The translations under genes were made by a program, and so were the position numbers. The notes beneath the pieces were generated by a model that did no database searches, was not told where the DNA came from, and saw nothing but the letters and a program-made list of their open reading frames with translations. Positions 35,104 to 44,406 of a stretch of 64,000 nt of DNA are shown piece after piece; positions within the stretch are counted from its first letter, which is position 1, and each line of letters begins with the position of its first letter. The DNA is taken from assembly GCF_026151655.1 (NCBI RefSeq), contig NZ_JAMQPN010000012.1:29055-93054 (forward strand), read 5' to 3'. Origin of the DNA: Leptospira soteropolitanensis. GTDB lineage: Bacteria; Spirochaetota; Leptospiria; Leptospirales; Leptospiraceae.

Positions 35104-36518
35104 CTTAGTGAAAACCGCAACCAGGTGTTGAGGGTTTTTTTATGAATGATTTCGGAATGGTCTTGGTCGGCCCACTTTGCCAAATCCGCTATCGATGGGG
35201 GAAATCCCTGAAAAGATTGTAGGGAGTATGTTTGATCCTGGATGGATAAAAAATTCATTTCCTTGGCTTCGGAGAGAAACCGAAAACCGGGTAAGGATTC
35301 TTTTTGATTCAGTTCTGCCCAAGCAATTTGATTTTTACCTTTTCTTTCACCAGAATACAGACGTTTGGTGGTGATCTCTAGGCTTTTTTTTCTATTGATA
35401 TCCGGTAAATAAAACCGCTCGTATCCGGTTCCTTTACAATGAGATTTTCCTCGTTCTGCGAGGTAACTCACTCCGCTGACAAAAAATTCCCTTTCTTTGA
35501 TTGCTTCTGTTATGGATAAAACCATTCCCAATAAATTCAAACTAGGATTGGTATAATGTGGCCAAGTTTGGCCTAAACTATTCTGAAATAAATGCTCTGT
35601 AATTTGATCAAGAGGGTGTCCTGTATTGACAAGAATTTTTGGATTTGATAGTTCAAAGATATATGACGATCCACCTAACCAAGTTATGATGGGAATTTGT
35701 TTTGGTAAATCTAGCAGATAATGGTAGGTTGTTCCTCTACCCGAATCAAATGAAACGATATAATCTGGTATGATTCCATTCGGTAATAGATATCCAATTG
35801 CGGTGTCACTGGCAAAAATAAGAAAATGGTTCCGATCTTTTTTGATCTGAGGTAAATCGAGTTCTAAACCAGGACTAGCACCCACAAATAAAACAGAGGT
35901 TTTTTTTCCAGAAAAGGATTGGAACCAATGGATTCTAGTATCGTTAGAAAAGAGTCCGGTTCTATTTTTTAAGTAGTTGTGGGTCCATAATTTACTGAAA
36001 TGTTGGATGGTGTTTCTATTAATATCTTTTGGAGAAAATTGTGATTGGAAGTTGTTTTGGCAGTTTTTGATAAGTTCCGGAAACGTTCTTTCGTAACTAG
36101 GTGTAATATATAAACTCCATTTTGAGTTTAAGATATGGGAACCATTGGCAAGATTTCGAATTTTTTCTTTTAGTTCTGACCAATTGGGGTCGGTACCAGT
36201 TACCAATAATAAATCGAGTCCTTTTGCTTTGGCCAGTTCGTTTAGATTTGTAACTTCTTTTTGAAATTCATTTAATTCATAAATTTCTTTATGAGGCTCC
36301 CAGAAAACGATAGTTTGGTGTTTATTCTGCGTTTCTAAATAAGTTCTAATAATATGTAAAGCCCCAACCCCAAGGATGACGGGAGTTACAGCAGAACTTA
36401 AGCCCGATAGAAATCGGGAAGCCTCCTTTTCAGGGGAGACTCTCGAGTGTAGGTAAAAATTGTCGGAAGTTTGAAAGTTATAGAGAAGGTTGTTTTGGAA
36501 GTGTGGGATTAGAGGAAT
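35100..36518 (-). CDS. DUF115 / motility-accessory-factor-like protein with no canonical start codon
   Basis: The core (SVLFVGASPGLELDLPQIKK, IFASDTAIGYLLPNGIIPDY, VSFDSGRGTTYHYLL) is the DUF115/MptE-like nucleotide-sugar fold of flagellin-modifying enzymes. A TTG at 36206 is the first standard start, but the frame is open for about 109 codons further, back to the TAA at 36533-36531, and encodes the expected family N-terminus (VILGVGALHIIRTYLE, TIVFWEPHKEIYELN). This part has no ATG, GTG or TTG start. ATT 36518, eight bases after AAGAGG, is a candidate start; otherwise a frameshift from ATG 36540 is needed. The end given uses ATT. Confidence 0.7.
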   Translation of the reverse strand: MPLIPHFQNNLLYNFQTSDNFYLHSRVSPEKEASRFLSGLSSAVTPVILGVGALHIIRTYLETQNKHQTIVFWEPHKEIYELNEFQKEVTNLNELAKAKGLDLLLVTGTDPNWSELKEKIRNLANGSHILNSKWSLYITPSYERTFPELIKNCQNNFQSQFSPKDINRNTIQHFSKLWTHNYLKNRTGLFSNDTRIHWFQSFSGKKTSVLFVGASPGLELDLPQIKKDRNHFLIFASDTAIGYLLPNGIIPDYIVSFDSGRGTTYHYLLDLPKQIPIITWLGGSSYIFELSNPKILVNTGHPLDQITEHLFQNSLGQTWPHYTNPSLNLLGMVLSITEAIKEREFFVSGVSYLAERGKSHCKGTGYERFYLPDINRKKSLEITTKRLYSGERKGKNQIAWAELNQKESLPGFRFLSEAKEMNFLSIQDQTYSLQSFQGFPPSIADLAKWADQDHSEIIHKKTLNTWLRFSLS

Positions 36519-36530
36519 GGGAGTAACCTC

Positions 36531-37004
36531 TTAGTCCTCATCATCCTCGTCTGAATCTTCATCGTCTTCATCAGAATCGTCGTCGAAATCATCATCGTCG
36601 TCTTCGTCTTCTTCTTCGGCATCATCCCCAAATTCATTTTCGTAACCATCATCCAGTTCTGGTTTACGAGCTTCTTCTTCAGGGATAAAATCCTCTTCGA
36701 TATCCTCTTCTGCATGAGGGGCAAAAGAAGTTCCTGCGGTGGATGTAACTCCTGCCAGTTTGTCTTTTTCAGCTTGGAGAAGGGCTTTTTCTTCAGAAGA
36801 AAGGTATTTCCACTGAACCATATCGTTAGTAAGTGCGTATAATGCTTGAACCGTCAATTTACGGTTTTTTAACTTTTTCGGGAGTGTGATCTTTTCAATT
36901 TTATCGATCGTGCTGAAACCGGCCACGCAAGTTTCGTATTTTTTTTCCCGGCAAAGTTCTATTAAGGATACGATATCGAAGTCTTCTTTATGCGATTGGC
37001 TCAT
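36531..37004 (-). CDS. Acidic-tailed protein, possibly RNA polymerase omega-like
   Basis: From ATG 37004 the 157-residue product has a folded N-terminal part (FDIVSLIELCREKKYETCVA, KKLKNRKLTVQALYALTND) and a tail of about 55 residues that is almost only D and E. The pattern KYETCV... followed by KLTVQALYAL recalls the omega subunit (RpoZ: NRFxLV ... TVIALREI), but the match is weak and by eye. An upstream start at 37073 adds 23 residues that do not look coding. It precedes the DUF115 gene with the frame of that gene starting right after its stop. Confidence 0.5.
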   Translation of the reverse strand: MSQSHKEDFDIVSLIELCREKKYETCVAGFSTIDKIEKITLPKKLKNRKLTVQALYALTNDMVQWKYLSSEEKALLQAEKDKLAGVTSTAGTSFAPHAEEDIEEDFIPEEEARKPELDDGYENEFGDDAEEEDEDDDDDFDDDSDEDDEDSDEDDED

Positions 37005-37141
37005 TTTCTTTGATTCCCTGATGGAAGAGAGTGGAATGTTAGACCAGGTTGAGGGGTAGGGGTCAGATGTCAAGGTAAAGTTCGAAAACGGGCTTTACAG
37101 GCTCTCTCCCAGTCCAAACATGGGGAAGGATCGTCCAATAT

Positions 37142-37732
37142 ATGGGATTTATGAAAGCCTCCCTCATTTTAACTGTTAGTTTATGTCTCATTAGCTGCGC
37201 TCCGGCAAAATCTTCTTACTTCGGTGAGGAGTCTTGGTCGGGACTTACCGTAAGTGGTGCCGAAATCTTGTTTTCCCAACTGGAAAAAGAGGAAATAGCA
37301 CTAAACGTTTACTCACCCGACTGTGTTCCTTGTTGGAAAGAGATACCAGCACTCAATTTACTTCATGCAGAAATTGAAAGTCGGTTTCCTTCCAAGGCAC
37401 TGTATATGGTGGTAGATCCATACCAGATTGTTCCAGATATAACCGAAGAGCGCCCGTTTGGTGAGGTGTATAGGTTGGCAAAAACACGAATGGAAGCGGA
37501 AATCAAAAACCGAAAAATCCAAGTGCCTATAGTTTTTATGAAACCTCCATTTCGTGTGAAAGAAGGTGGGCTCATTACCGGAACTCCAGAGACAATGCTA
37601 TTTGTCACGAAACCAATGCGGTTGTATTATAATTTTTTAGGTTCCATTTCCGAACAAACATCGCCTGATGTCATTAGAAAAGAAGCAAAGTTTAATTTCT
37701 TTCGTTACCAATTTGGAATGGAATCATTATGA
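37142..37732 (+). CDS. Thioredoxin-like lipoprotein
   Basis: The 196-residue product has a lipobox LCLISCAPA and a thioredoxin-type redox site CVPC within YSPDCVPCWKEIPAL. It is likely a thiol oxidoreductase on the outer face of a membrane. Its stop overlaps the start of the amidotransferase gene by four bases (ATGA). ATG 37142 was chosen over 37151 because AGGAT lies ten bases upstream. The target is unknown. Confidence 0.75.
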   Translation: MGFMKASLILTVSLCLISCAPAKSSYFGEESWSGLTVSGAEILFSQLEKEEIALNVYSPDCVPCWKEIPALNLLHAEIESRFPSKALYMVVDPYQIVPDITEERPFGEVYRLAKTRMEAEIKNRKIQVPIVFMKPPFRVKEGGLITGTPETMLFVTKPMRLYYNFLGSISEQTSPDVIRKEAKFNFFRYQFGMESL

Positions 37733-38418
37733 GAGCCGTTTTCATCAGATTTATTGATTGTGAGGGACCAGGAATTTTAGAACCCTTACTCCGTGAAGCT
37801 GGTTATAGAATCAGTTACCAAAACGCTTATGACAGACGGATTCATTTGATGCCTGAAATTCATTTGAATTTTGATTTGATAGTGATGTTAGGTGGCCCAC
37901 AGTCGGTGGCCGATCCTGACGAACAAGAGTTTTTTAAGCCATATTATGATATTGTAAATAATGTTGTAGCCCTTCCGAATAAAAAATTAATTGGAATTTG
38001 TTTGGGATCTCAGATCATTGCAAAGGCGTTAGGTGCTAATGTTCGTCCTGGAACGAAAGGCCCTGAAACTGGTTTTTCTGAACTTCATGTTTTAAAGCCA
38101 GAACATCCAATTTTTCAAGGGATTCAAAAAGAGTCAATTTTGGCATTTCACTTACATGAAGATATTTTTGATATTCCCGTAGGAGCCGAACATTTGCTTG
38201 CAAGTGATTTTTATGCAAACCAAATGTTTGCTTATAAAAACAGGGTATTCGCTTTCCAAACACACTTAGAACCAACGTTGGAAATGTTAAATGTTTGGCA
38301 ATCTGTACATAAGGACTTTATTGCAAAAGGTACAGGTGATTTTTCTCTGATAGCAAACAAACAACAGGTTATGGCGGAAACGGCTAAAACCATATTTCGA
38401 AATATTATAAAATTATAA
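37729..38418 (+). CDS. Class I glutamine amidotransferase-like protein
   Basis: The 229-residue product has the triad region: [18 protein letters not shown] with the nucleophile Cys, and [10 protein letters not shown] with the catalytic His and Glu. [13 protein letters not shown] is the oxyanion loop. It looks like the GMP-synthase-like, stand-alone class I amidotransferases whose true substrate is often unclear (gamma-glutamyl or glutamine hydrolysis). It overlaps the upstream thioredoxin-like gene and lies just ahead of secA. Confidence 0.85.
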   Translation: MRAVFIRFIDCEGPGILEPLLREAGYRISYQNAYDRRIHLMPEIHLNFDLIVMLGGPQSVADPDEQEFFKPYYDIVNNVVALPNKKLIGICLGSQIIAKALGANVRPGTKGPETGFSELHVLKPEHPIFQGIQKESILAFHLHEDIFDIPVGAEHLLASDFYANQMFAYKNRVFAFQTHLEPTLEMLNVWQSVHKDFIAKGTGDFSLIANKQQVMAETAKTIFRNIIKL

Positions 38419-38428
38419 CGGACCCGGT

Positions 38429-41185
38429 ATGTTTCAAAAAATATTAACAATTTTATTCGGCAGTAAATATGATAGGGATTTAAAAAGACTAAACCCTATT
38501 GTAGAAGCTATCAATTCTTTTGAGCCAACAATCAAAGCGATGGATGATGAAACTTTGTCACAACAAACAGCAAAGTTCAAAGAAAGGTTGGCCGCAGGAG
38601 AAACTTTAGATGATATTTTGCCGGAAGCCTTTGCTACGGTTCGTGAAGTTTCCTACAGAACTTTAGGTATGCGTCATTTTGATGTGCAGATGATGGGTGG
38701 TATTTCTTTACATTGGGGTAATATCTCTGAGATGAAAACCGGGGAAGGTAAAACTCTTACATCGACTTTACCTATTTATCTCAATTCTCTTTCTGGAGAA
38801 GGAGTCCATGTTGTCACGGTAAACGATTATTTAGCAAAGCGAGATGCAAATTGGATGCGTCCCGTATTTGAGTTTTTGAAAGTCTCCGTTGGGGTCATTC
38901 AACATGACATGGATCATGAAGAAAGGAAGTTGGCTTATGATGCTGACATCACTTATGGAACGAATAATGAGTTTGGTTTTGATTATTTAAGGGATAACAT
39001 GGTGAGTTACAAAGAGCACCGTGTGCAAAGACAGCATAACTTTGCTATTGTGGACGAGGTAGATTCAATTCTAATTGACGAAGCCAGAACACCATTAATT
39101 ATTTCAGGTCCTGCGGAAGAATCTACAGATAAGTATCTAAAAGTTAATAAGATTATCCCTAAGCTTATTGAAGGTGAAGATTTTGAGATCGATGAAAAGG
39201 CAAAAAACGTCATTTTGTCGGAAGCAGGAGTTCGTCACGTCGAAGAATTGTTAGGTGTTGAGAATTTATATCATTCTGAAAATATTGAATTGGTTCATCA
39301 CGTTCAACAAGCACTTAAGGCACATAAAATATTTTTTAAAGATAAGGATTATGTTGTCCAAGGTGGTGAAGTCATCATAGTCGATGAGTTTACAGGCCGT
39401 TTGATGAAGGGACGTAGATATTCAGATGGATTACACCAATCATTAGAAGCGAAAGAAGGTGTACAGATCGCTCGTGAGTCTCAAACATTGGCTTCCATAA
39501 CTTTTCAGAATTATTTCCGTATATATAAGAAGTTAGCTGGTATGACAGGAACAGCAGATACGGAAGCTGAAGAATTCAAAAAAATCTATAACTTAGATGT
39601 AATTGTAATTCCATCAAATTTAAAAATCCAGCGACAAGACATGGCTGACCGCGTTTATAAAACAGAACGTGAAAAGTTTGATGCGGTTGTAAAAGATATC
39701 CAAGAAAAAGTATCTCGCAAACAGCCAGTTTTAGTGGGAACGATTTCTATTGAAAAATCAGAAGTTCTTTCTAAACTTCTGACTTCTCATGGAATCTCGC
39801 ATAACGTATTAAACGCAAAACAACACGAAAGAGAATCTGAAATTGTCGCAAACGCAGGACGTCCAGGAGCCATAACCATTGCTACTAACATGGCGGGCCG
39901 TGGAACGGATATTGTTCTTGGAGGGGCTCCAAAGTACAAAGAGGATTTGGAAAAATTGGACGAGCGTTGTGATGCTTTAGGAATTAAAGCAAAAGCTGAA
40001 CTGGAAGTTGTTTATAGTTTTCGCGAAAATTTGATCAAACAAAAATTTGAAGATGCCGAATCCAAAATTTCTGAAATCAGGAATGAAAACATTAAGAAAG
40101 ATTGCGAAAAGATTTTATCCGAAGCTAAAAAATGGAAAGTTGATCATGATTTTGTGATTGGTGCTGGTGGTTTACATATCATCGGGTCAGAGCGACATGA
40201 ATCGCGTCGGATTGATAATCAGCTCAGAGGTCGTTCCGGTAGACAAGGAGATCCAGGATCTTCCCGGTTTTATTTATCCTTACAAGATGATCTGATGCGT
40301 ATTTTTGGATCCGATCGAATTGCTCGAATTATGGATACATTAAAGATGCCAGAGGGACAAGAGTTGGAACATAGCATGGTTTCCAATGCAATTGCACGTG
40401 CGCAAAAACGTGTAGAAGGGCATAACTTTGATATCAGAAAACACTTGTTAGAATATGACGATGTGATGAATCGACAAAGAATTTATATCTATGGAATTCG
40501 CAATGAACTTTTAGATAAAGGAAACATGTCTCGAACCATCGTTGATTTCTTCGATGAAGTTGTTGAAAATCAAGTAATTCTTTATTGCGAAGGAAACAAT
40601 GTGGATGCATGGGAAGTTGACTCCCTCAATGAGTGGATTCAAAGTTTAGGTATCTCAGAGACAATTGATCCTAAACAATTTAAAAAAGAATCGAACCCGC
40701 AGCTCAAAGTCTTTGAGGTACTTTCCAAGTTAGTAAAAGAATTATATGAATCAAAAGTTTCTTCTATTGGAGAAGAAGTATGGCGATCGATTGAAAGAAA
40801 TGTGTTTCTAGATATTTTGGATCACAGGTGGAAAGAACATCTATATGCAATGGATCATTTGAAGGAAGGAATTTGGACTGTTGGTTACGGTGAAAAAAAT
40901 CCTTTGATAGAATATAAACTACAAGGATTTAAGATGTTTGACCAATTGGTTGAAAATCTTAAAAATGAAGTAGTTTCCTTCTTACTGAAAATAGAAGTGA
41001 CTGACTCGGATCGCAACCAAGATGAATCTTCACCAAAAGAATACAAAAAAATTGGTGAGGAGCAAAGAGCCGAGGTGGATATGTTTGGAAATGAAGTTAA
41101 ATCTAACAAAACTAAGCCTCAAGTTTCATCCACAACTAGCTCCGGTGGTGGTTCAGAAAGAAAGTCGAGCCGTAGAAAAAAATAG
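38429..41185 (+). CDS. secA: Preprotein translocase ATPase SecA
   Basis: The 918-residue motor has Walker [48 protein letters not shown], and the C-terminal [27 protein letters not shown], with helicase motifs intact. It drives Sec-dependent export across the inner membrane. The C-terminus ends in a basic, serine-rich tail ([14 protein letters not shown]) and lacks the CxCxSG...CH zinc motif for SecB binding found in many SecA proteins. A large hairpin follows the gene. It is the only essential housekeeping gene of the central window. Confidence 0.97.
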   Translation: MFQKILTILFGSKYDRDLKRLNPIVEAINSFEPTIKAMDDETLSQQTAKFKERLAAGETLDDILPEAFATVREVSYRTLGMRHFDVQMMGGISLHWGNISEMKTGEGKTLTSTLPIYLNSLSGEGVHVVTVNDYLAKRDANWMRPVFEFLKVSVGVIQHDMDHEERKLAYDADITYGTNNEFGFDYLRDNMVSYKEHRVQRQHNFAIVDEVDSILIDEARTPLIISGPAEESTDKYLKVNKIIPKLIEGEDFEIDEKAKNVILSEAGVRHVEELLGVENLYHSENIELVHHVQQALKAHKIFFKDKDYVVQGGEVIIVDEFTGRLMKGRRYSDGLHQSLEAKEGVQIARESQTLASITFQNYFRIYKKLAGMTGTADTEAEEFKKIYNLDVIVIPSNLKIQRQDMADRVYKTEREKFDAVVKDIQEKVSRKQPVLVGTISIEKSEVLSKLLTSHGISHNVLNAKQHERESEIVANAGRPGAITIATNMAGRGTDIVLGGAPKYKEDLEKLDERCDALGIKAKAELEVVYSFRENLIKQKFEDAESKISEIRNENIKKDCEKILSEAKKWKVDHDFVIGAGGLHIIGSERHESRRIDNQLRGRSGRQGDPGSSRFYLSLQDDLMRIFGSDRIARIMDTLKMPEGQELEHSMVSNAIARAQKRVEGHNFDIRKHLLEYDDVMNRQRIYIYGIRNELLDKGNMSRTIVDFFDEVVENQVILYCEGNNVDAWEVDSLNEWIQSLGISETIDPKQFKKESNPQLKVFEVLSKLVKELYESKVSSIGEEVWRSIERNVFLDILDHRWKEHLYAMDHLKEGIWTVGYGEKNPLIEYKLQGFKMFDQLVENLKNEVVSFLLKIEVTDSDRNQDESSPKEYKKIGEEQRAEVDMFGNEVKSNKTKPQVSSTTSSGGGSERKSSRRKK

Positions 41186-41209
41186 ATTCGTCTAGCGATT
41201 CTTTGACTA

Positions 41210-41266
41210 ACATCCAACTCTTACTTTTTAATTAGCATAAATTCTAATTTAGTGTGGGTTGGATGT
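41210..41266 (+). terminator. Long hairpin after secA
   Basis: ACATCCAAC (41210-41218) and GTTGGATGT (41258-41266) make a perfect 9-bp stem around a 39-base AT-rich loop that can fold further (TAAATTAGAATT-like inverted pieces). A short T/A run follows. The large loop makes this less certain than a classical terminator. Confidence 0.5.
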
Positions 41267-41366
41267 TTAATCATTTGAAAACCTAAATTGAATCAGTATC
41301 TGAAATAAACTATAATCTATTCTTTACGGTACAACCTATTTGTTTCATTGAATGGTTTGTTATTAA

Positions 41367-42224
41367 TCATTCCACTGACTTCGCAACTACCCCGTCTATG
41401 TCTGAACCATTTGTATAGGAATGAGGATATACATAACCCGATCCTGTATTAGGATTTGTAACTCCTGATGCCGAAGTCATTTTAATCAATTTAAATCCTG
41501 AAGTTTTAATTTGATTTAAGGCGGTATTATCGCATGAAGGATTTGTAATTAAGTCATCAATGTTAAAGCCGTCACCTCCACCTAATAAAAATCCATTGCC
41601 TGTGGATGTAAAAAGTTGTTCTAGCGACAAAAGATTGGAGCTCATATTGTAGAGAACCGGTCTAAGCCCACCAAATCCTGGCCAAGATGAAATTTTGTTA
41701 CTATCTGCAGCAGTGGGATTAAATCCGCTGAGATCAAAACCACAGTAATTTGTTCCGTCATAGGAGACTTGCACAACCATTGGATCAAAGGCATAACGAT
41801 CACTACTCTCAGTGACGCGGAATGGGTTTTCAAACACTATAAAATCGATTCCAGAAACATTTTTTACGGTTTTACCTCCCCAAGAAAGAATTAACGTTGC
41901 ACCTGTCCCTGTTAGGTTAAGTGCATATACATCCAAAGAACCTGAAAGTTCTCCACCTCCACAAATTCCATTGATGGCTTTAGAAGAATCATTGAATCCA
42001 CTCACAGTGGAACTGGCAGAAACAACCGTATTGGCTATGGGTATACTTTGAGGAAGAATTTTGGGAGGACAATTTGTTTTGCCGCTATTAGAAATTTCTC
42101 CGACGGCTAAGAGTGCCAATACTTCGTTTTGCTTATCATTTGTGTTTGGTGAACAAGAAATTAAGAAGTTAGCTATAAGCATAAATTTAAAAGTTATATA
42201 TATATGGCGAAAGAATGTATACAT
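41367..42224 (-). CDS. Surface lipoprotein downstream of cobalamin riboswitch (second gene)
   Basis: From ATG 42224, preceded by GGAG at seven bases, the 285-residue product has a leader ending LIANFLISCSPN. The mature part has SFNDSSKAI-type and LILSWGGKTVKNVSGIDFIV segments that suggest a beta-sandwich carbohydrate- or ligand-binding fold, with GGGDGFNIDD near the end. I have a memory of similar cell-surface proteins in loci with cobalamin riboswitches in other phyla, but cannot verify. It is separated from the first lipoprotein gene by a hairpin at 42240-42261. Confidence 0.7.
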   Translation of the reverse strand: MYTFFRHIYITFKFMLIANFLISCSPNTNDKQNEVLALLAVGEISNSGKTNCPPKILPQSIPIANTVVSASSTVSGFNDSSKAINGICGGGELSGSLDVYALNLTGTGATLILSWGGKTVKNVSGIDFIVFENPFRVTESSDRYAFDPMVVQVSYDGTNYCGFDLSGFNPTAADSNKISSWPGFGGLRPVLYNMSSNLLSLEQLFTSTGNGFLLGGGDGFNIDDLITNPSCDNTALNQIKTSGFKLIKMTSASGVTNPNTGSGYVYPHSYTNGSDIDGVVAKSVE

Positions 42225-42239
42225 TTGATTACTCCGTTT

Positions 42240-42261
42240 GACCCTAAAAAGATTTAGGGTC
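42240..42261 (-). other. Intercistronic hairpin
   Basis: GACCCTAAA (42240-42248) and TTTAGGGTC (42253-42261) form a perfect 9-bp stem with a 4-base loop, placed 13 bases after the stop of the first lipoprotein gene and 15 bases before the start codon of the second. No T-run follows, so it is more likely an mRNA-processing or stability element than a terminator. Confidence 0.6.
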
Positions 42262-42274
42262 AAATTTGATACCC

Positions 42275-42865
42275 TTACCAGTTAGTTGGATTTAAAGAAA
42301 CAAAGAGTGCTTTACTCCAACCGAATCCACCGCAACCCGTCCTTGTTGGATCAGCTGAACTATAATTAGATAGGTTTACGTTTTCTGCTTCTGTAAGTGT
42401 TGCAAAGTTTGGATAAACCGTACAGTAATAGAAACATTTACTTGCTGAATTTTCGCAGCCAGTAGTTGTAGGGGCAGTCCAAATTACTTTTGTATATTTA
42501 CTCGGGCTATAAGTGTCATTAGGAAGATATTGGTAGATAAAAGTTCTACCAACTATATCAACAGAAATGATTCTTAAATAACTACTGCCAGAAGCCCATA
42601 TTCCGAATCCAGATGGATCTTGAACGATGGAAACATTCGATGTGAAGCTGGAGCAAGTTCCAGCGCTACAAAATCCGCCTTTCCAATAACCTCTAATTTC
42701 AGCTAAAGAATCCATAACACTGGATTTACCTTGTTGTTGACCGATGACTAAGCCTGTCAGTAAGTTTGTATTGGCCTCCGATTTATCTACATGACCAGCT
42801 TCAGTGCAGGCAGTTATTACGGCGATCGACAAAATAGCGATCGTTAGTTGCAAGTTAAGTTTCAT
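42275..42865 (-). CDS. Lipoprotein directly under the cobalamin riboswitch (first gene)
   Basis: The 196-residue product has a leader with cysteine at AVITACTEAGH and a mature part rich in Ser, Thr, Tyr and Cys (GGFCSAGTCSSFTS, CENSASKCFYYCTVYP, GCGGFGWSK). Six or so cysteines suggest disulfides in an exported domain. I do not recognise a family. ATG 42865 has AGGAGA six bases upstream. The riboswitch leader begins about 330 bases upstream, so expression should fall when cobalamin is plentiful. Confidence 0.7.
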   Translation of the reverse strand: MKLNLQLTIAILSIAVITACTEAGHVDKSEANTNLLTGLVIGQQQGKSSVMDSLAEIRGYWKGGFCSAGTCSSFTSNVSIVQDPSGFGIWASGSSYLRIISVDIVGRTFIYQYLPNDTYSPSKYTKVIWTAPTTTGCENSASKCFYYCTVYPNFATLTEAENVNLSNYSSADPTRTGCGGFGWSKALFVSLNPTNW

Positions 42866-42969
42866 TTAGATTCTCCTAAATTTTTTTGAATTTAGGGGAA
42901 CACGAATTGGAAATAGATTTAATGTCTTCATAACTTGAAGAGACTTAAAAACTAATAATAGAATTCTAA

Positions 42970-43048
42970 GTAAAAATTTTTCCATACGGGTGCCCCGAGT
43001 TTGCCTTCGGGGCCCCTTTATATTGTTTGTTGCGTTAAAACAATATAA
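42970..43048 (-). terminator. Probable expression platform of the cobalamin riboswitch
   Basis: Downstream of the aptamer on the minus strand lie two hairpins: a perfect 11-bp stem TTATATTGTTT/AAACAATATAA (43018-43048) and a 7-bp stem GCCCCGA/TCGGGGC (42992-43013), followed after some bases by AAAAATTTTT. Either may be the regulated terminator; I cannot say which alternative pairing competes with it. Confidence 0.45.
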
Positions 43049-43079
43049 GTGTGCAAAGTTCCCAATCCACGAGAAAACA

Positions 43080-43199
43080 TTGCGGGGAAGATCTGGCTCA
43101 TCACCTAACTTAATTTAAATTAGATGCATTACAGTTGCGGGTCAGCACAGGAATTTCACCTGTTTCCTCCCTGAAGGTAATGTCAGAGTTCCCACCTCG
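43080..43199 (-). promoter_or_regulatory. Cobalamin riboswitch aptamer
   Basis: On the minus strand I see AGGTGAAATTCC (43161-43150), GCTGACCCGCAACTGTA (43146-43130) and TGATGAGCCAGA (43103-43092): these match the B12-box core (GGTGAAxTCC ... CCCGCAACTGT ... GxxGAGCCAG). The closing stem pairs GGGAACTCTG at the 5' end with CAGATCTTCCC at the 3' end. It lies between the peroxidase gene and two lipoprotein genes. In most such switches bound cobalamin turns expression off. Confidence 0.88.
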
Positions 43200-43218
43200 T
43201 TATTTTTTGTCAATGAGT

Positions 43219-44292
43219 TTAATTTATTTTAGTTTTGTCTGATAAAGATTTTAGAAAGGTTGTGATCAATTCAATTTCTTGATCGCTCATTTGGCGGATT
43301 AGATTGTATTGGTTCATTCTTCGAACCGCCTCTTTCAGAGTAGGTACACTGCCATCATGGAAATAAGGTGCTGTAAGTCCTACATTTCTTAAAGGAGGGA
43401 CTTTGAAGAAAAAATTGTCTTCATTATTTCCTGTAAATTCAGCTCTTCCTAAATCATTTAAGTTATACGCATACGTTGTATCCAATTTTCCAAATTGTGA
43501 TCCACCAAGCAAACTTTCACTGTGACAGTTCGTGCAGCCAACATCAAGAAATAATTTTAATCCATCTAATTCGGATTTACTTAACGATAGTGGACTCGAT
43601 TCAAGAAAGCTATCAAATTTTGATTTCGATATAAGTGACCTCTCAAATGCTGCTAATGTTAGGCGAATTGAATGGATGCTGGGATTTGGTGACTCTGGAA
43701 ATGCATTTGCGAAGAACGAGGTATAACTTGGATCATTTTCAATTCTTGTTAAGAGTTCTCCTTCAGATGGTAAAGACATTTCTAACGGATTTAAAAATGG
43801 ATCGATTGCTTGGTTATATAAAGAATCTCTTCTCCCGTCCCAAAAAATAATAGATAAGAACCCAACGTTAAGAATGGTAGGGGTATTTCTTTTCCCCAGT
43901 TGTCCAAACGTTCCACGTGAAGTGGCTTGACGATCCATACCTGCTGCATTTCCATCTATCGGATGACAGGTGAGACAGGATTGAACATGATTGGAAGAAA
44001 GTTTGTTATCTCTAAATATTTTGTTTCCTAATGCTATTTTTGTCGCCGTGTCCTCCTCTGAACCGGGAGCTACATTGGGTAAGATTCCTATTTTTTCTCT
44101 GGCGATCTTTTGCAATTCGGAGGCATAAAAAAAATCTCCGAGGAAGATTGCAGCAAATGTTGGTATGATTGATTTATCATTTTTATTATCTAGTTGCCCG
44201 TATTGGCAGTTAACTATAATTAAGTGGCTTGATAAAAGAGTTAGTAAAAAAATATTACTTTTGTACAAATTGCATAAATAACTGCGTATCAT
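43219..44292 (-). CDS. Di-haem cytochrome c peroxidase / MauG-like lipoprotein
   Basis: The product has two haem c sites: CLTCH (131-135 numbering from the longest frame) and CTNCH (278-282), spaced as in bacterial cytochrome c peroxidase and MauG. It also has WDGRRDSLYNQAIDP and YFHDGSVPTLKEAVRRMN. A leader with IIVNCQY suggests a lipoprotein. ATG 44292 gives a fitting signal peptide; longer starts at 44325 and 44367 are possible. Such enzymes reduce peroxide or oxidise protein residues. The gene ends 20 bases before the cobalamin riboswitch. Confidence 0.88.
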   Translation of the reverse strand: MIRSYLCNLYKSNIFLLTLLSSHLIIVNCQYGQLDNKNDKSIIPTFAAIFLGDFFYASELQKIAREKIGILPNVAPGSEEDTATKIALGNKIFRDNKLSSNHVQSCLTCHPIDGNAAGMDRQATSRGTFGQLGKRNTPTILNVGFLSIIFWDGRRDSLYNQAIDPFLNPLEMSLPSEGELLTRIENDPSYTSFFANAFPESPNPSIHSIRLTLAAFERSLISKSKFDSFLESSPLSLSKSELDGLKLFLDVGCTNCHSESLLGGSQFGKLDTTYAYNLNDLGRAEFTGNNEDNFFFKVPPLRNVGLTAPYFHDGSVPTLKEAVRRMNQYNLIRQMSDQEIELITTFLKSLSDKTKIN

Positions 44293-44406
44293 AGAGACCA
44301 AACAGAGATTCGGCCATAAAATCATCAATGATTTTTTTTGTTGGAAATTACACTGAGCGTTATTCACCCAGTGTCTTTGCTCCTGATACTTTGATTGTCA
44401 GTATTT

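Noticed and set aside
36402..36420. Hairpin AGCCCGAT/ATCGGG-like in the minus strand
   Set aside because: It lies inside the extended DUF115 reading frame and has no T-run; probably chance.
36509..36724. Basic M/K/T-rich 71-codon minus frame
   Set aside because: It is a shadow frame of the acidic D/E tail (GAT/GAA codons read in another frame). Its ATG at 36540 is mentioned only as a possible frameshift start for DUF115.
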